From assembly GCA_019246375.1 (NCBI GenBank), contig JAFAQO010000008.1:1-8085 (forward strand): a stretch of 8,085 nucleotides of DNA, read 5' to 3'. The position numbers and the translations under genes were made by a program. How positions within the stretch are numbered: the stretch's first letter is position 1; every line of letters begins with the position of its first letter. Under the pieces are notes generated by a model, which searched no databases, was not told the origin of the DNA, and worked only from the letters and a program-made list of their open reading frames with translations. Positions 7,064 through 8,085 of the stretch are shown here, piece by piece. This DNA comes from Mycobacterium sp. Its GTDB lineage: Bacteria; Actinomycetota; Actinomycetes; Mycobacteriales; Mycobacteriaceae.

Positions 7064-7077
7064 GACGGTCTTATAAC
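7052..7077 (-). promoter_or_regulatory. SigF-like promoter for the YeaQ-type gene
   Basis: On the minus strand GTTA (7077-7074), 16 bases, then GGGAAC (7057-7052). It has the same geometry as the promoter at 4887 and fits the GTTW-N16-GGGWA pattern of SigB/SigF-type sigma factors. It predicts a leader of about 45 bases. The -10 lies inside the inverted repeat GGTTC-CCC-GAACC (7051-7063). Confidence 0.5.
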
Positions 7078-7120
7078 ACACATGTAGAGTGAGCCAGCCC
7101 GTTTCGCCCGATGTGGAGTT

Positions 7121-7159
7121 GTCCCACAGGCGTCCCGACGGTGGTGAGTGTCCCGACGG
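7121..7159 (+). repeat. Direct repeats GTCCCGACGG in the DUF2510 gene leader
   Basis: GTCCCGACGG occurs exactly at 7132-7141 and 7150-7159 (18-bp period), and a degenerate copy GTCCCACAGG stands at 7121-7130. All three lie 29-67 bases before the ATG at 7188, in non-coding DNA. They could bind a regulator or be a local duplication. Confidence 0.5.
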
Positions 7160-7187
7160 CCATTCAACGACATGAGAAAGAGGTGTC

Positions 7188-7463
7188 ATGATGACCAACA
7201 TTTTCAATTCGCTGAACTCGCTGATTTGGCTTCTGGTCCTCATCCTTGTTATTGGGATAATCGTGATGGTCGTGCGCGCAGTGTTGGCGTCGAGCGCGCC
7301 GCCACCCAGCGAACGGCCCGTCGTGCATCAGCAGCCTGTCGTGCAACAGCCCGTCGAGATGAACGGGCTAGTGCCGGGGTGGTACCCGGACCAGAATGAT
7401 CCAAATTCAATGCGGTACTTCGACGGTCGGGTATGGACCTCGAGAACGCAGCCTCGTAACTAG
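7188..7463 (+). CDS. Small single-pass membrane protein with DUF2510-type tail
   Basis: The 91-residue product has one strong TM helix (about 11-33, SLIWLLVLILVIGIIVMVV), then a Pro/Gln/Val linker with a short internal repeat (VVHQQP, VVQQPV), then PGWYPDQNDP...RYFDGRVWTSRTQP at 63-89. That tail fits the DUF2510 pattern PGWYPDP-x-n-RYWDGxxWT, common at the ends of actinobacterial membrane proteins and of unknown function. AAAGAGG precedes two consecutive ATG codons (7188 and 7191) at 4 and 7 bases, so either may be used. The N-terminus probably anchors the protein, with the DUF2510 tail in the cytosol or periplasm (topology not determined). It diverges from the YeaQ-type gene, and its stop overlaps that of the minus-strand ORF at 7460. 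Confidence 0.82.
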   Translation: MMTNIFNSLNSLIWLLVLILVIGIIVMVVRAVLASSAPPPSERPVVHQQPVVQQPVEMNGLVPGWYPDQNDPNSMRYFDGRVWTSRTQPRN

Positions 7464-7615
7464 TCATCGTCTTCCGAGCGGTGATGTGCCGTGACGGGGA
7501 GGCCGAGCGGAAGGAGAATGACCGTCACACTCAATACCGAACCGAGCAGCCACACCACGGCCGCGAGGATTCCCAGCACGACGCCCAGCACGGCGTTGAC
7601 AATGCCCACCACCAC
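7460..7615 (-). CDS. Small hydrophobic membrane ORF, start uncertain
   Basis: From the GTG at 7615 the minus strand encodes 51 residues. The reading is strongly hydrophobic (VLGVVLGILAAVVWLLGSVL, then SVTVILLPLGLP) with an acidic end, SEDDD. That is one long or two short TM helices, and it resembles small actinobacterial membrane proteins containing a VTVILLPLG(I/L)P stretch. The opposite strand of this segment reads as charged histidine-rich text, so the membrane reading is the better one. The frame is open upstream to 7684 with plausible residues (ISAYAAKTRHNGLLG) but no ATG, GTG or TTG there. An AGGG site precedes an ATC codon at 7660 by six bases. Either the start is the GTG, or a non-standard start is used, or the original start is lost and this is a decaying gene. 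Its stop shares CTAG with the DUF2510 gene stop. Confidence 0.5.
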   Translation of the reverse strand: MVVGIVNAVLGVVLGILAAVVWLLGSVLSVTVILLPLGLPVTAHHRSEDDD

Positions 7616-7684
7616 GCCGAGCAGTCCATTATGGCGGGTCTTGGCGGCGTAAGCGCTGATGCGCGACCCTGAGGGCCGGGCGCG

Positions 7685-8001
7685 TTACGACCGCGCAGCC
7701 AACGGCAACGACCGCTCGCTCAAGCGCAGTCGCACGGCTTCACGAGCACCGGCGGGAACGACAAGCACTCCGAATTCCTTTGGTGCCGTGCGCATCCTCG
7801 GCGTGACCGTTGATTTCGAGGTCAGGTGGCTCTCTGAGTGAGTGTCTTAGTAGCTGTCGATGGCAACTGGATGCTGACCCGCTGCCGTTAGATCGGCGTT
7901 CTTTCGCTCTCCGCAAGGAAGTTCCGACTGGCGAACCAGACTGCACCTCGGCGCCCGAAAGCCGCCGATGACGTCCAGCGCAATGACGGTCAGGCGCCAC
8001 A
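7685..8001. other. About 320 bp without a convincing gene
   Basis: Short frames exist on both strands. On the minus strand a 36-residue frame (7795-7685) begins MRTAPKEFGVLVVPAGA and ends in a TAA directly upstream, in the same frame, of the small hydrophobic ORF. A plus-strand frame at 7659-7841 and a minus-strand frame at 7740-8000 have shadow-like composition. None has a good ribosome site. The region may be an intergenic spacer or hold gene remnants. Confidence 0.45.
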
Positions 8002-8027
8002 GTTTTCGGCTTTGTGAGTAAGGGTAG
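8002..8027 (+). promoter_or_regulatory. Near-consensus SigF-like promoter at the right edge
   Basis: GTTT (8002-8005), 16 bases, then GGGTAG (8022-8027) is the best SigF-type match in the window and has the same spacing as the two others. A second GGGTA at 8033 repeats the -10 core 11 bases downstream. The predicted transcription start is about 8034-8036, immediately before the ATG at 8037. Confidence 0.6.
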
Positions 8028-8036
8028 TTGTTGGGT

Positions 8037-8085
8037 ATGGGTGCCGACGAGCAGCGCGAGGAATATTCGACCCTTGCGCCCGACG
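8037..8085 (+). CDS. Start of a gene cut by the right edge
   Basis: ATG at 8037 opens a frame reading MGADEQREEYSTLAPD to the window end (16 codons). The frame is closed upstream by TAG at 8025. The hydrophilic, acidic start and the promoter directly upstream support a real gene with an almost leaderless message. A GTG at 8041 in another frame is an alternative. Sixteen residues are too few to name a family. Confidence 0.45.
   Translation, partial: MGADEQREEYSTLAPD

Noticed and set aside
7101..7126. GTTT box as a further SigF promoter for the DUF2510 gene
   Set aside because: At 16 bases downstream the sequence is GTCCCA, not GGGWA, so the -10 fails.
7320..7355. GTCGTGCA repeated twice within the DUF2510 gene
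   Set aside because: Explained by the VVHQQP/VVQQPV repeat in the protein linker rather than by a DNA-level element.
7481..7672. Plus-strand His/Gln-rich 63-codon frame
   Set aside because: It is the antisense of the hydrophobic minus-strand ORF. Its composition is that expected from reading Val/Leu/Gly codons backwards.
7740..8000. Minus-strand 86-codon frame
   Set aside because: Arg/Ser/His-rich with no ribosome site and no recognisable motif. It is not a convincing gene, though the region was not otherwise explained.

Overview
The window is high-GC actinobacterial DNA and almost certainly from a Mycobacterium. The grounds are the galT-galK pair with mycobacterial-type residues, a MinD/ParA-like ATPase of the EspI/Rv0530 type, a small DUF2510-type membrane protein, frequent GTG starts, and start regions with the TANNNT-N6/7-GTG pattern typical of mycobacterial leaderless genes. 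The species cannot be named from sequence reading alone. Galactose-1-phosphate uridylyltransferase is one intact frame here, whereas it is annotated as two pieces (galTa/galTb) in M. tuberculosis H37Rv.

Layout. Positions 1-1391 (minus) hold the Leloir genes galT then galK, joined by a 4-base ATGA overlap; galK runs off the left edge. A 98-bp divergent gap separates galT from a large FUSC-type membrane protein at 1490-3739 (plus). This converges on an alpha/beta hydrolase at 3749-4624 (minus), and the two stop codons sit in the arms of one small hairpin. A 355-bp gap (4625-4979) follows, containing a good SigF-like promoter for a 56-residue acidic protein (4980-5150, plus). Next comes the EspI-like ATPase (5250-6587, plus), converging on a GlsB/YeaQ/YmgE-type stress membrane protein (6716-7000, minus). 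Divergent from that is a single-TM DUF2510-type protein (7188-7463, plus), whose stop codon overlaps the stop of a small minus-strand membrane ORF (7460-7615, start uncertain). The last 400 bases hold no convincing complete gene. They end with a near-consensus SigF-like promoter and the first codons of a plus-strand gene cut by the right edge.

How it fits together. galT/galK convert galactose to UDP-glucose/galactose-1-phosphate intermediates. The FUSC protein and the hydrolase look like independent genes in a convergent pair. The right third (about 4.9-8.1 kb) looks like a general-stress neighbourhood. It has three candidate SigF-type promoters with the same GTTW-N16-GGGWA geometry, and they precede a small acidic protein, the YeaQ-type membrane protein and the truncated right-edge gene. 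Small membrane proteins are packed between them. No CRISPR, tRNA, rRNA, insertion sequence or recognisable defence system was seen.
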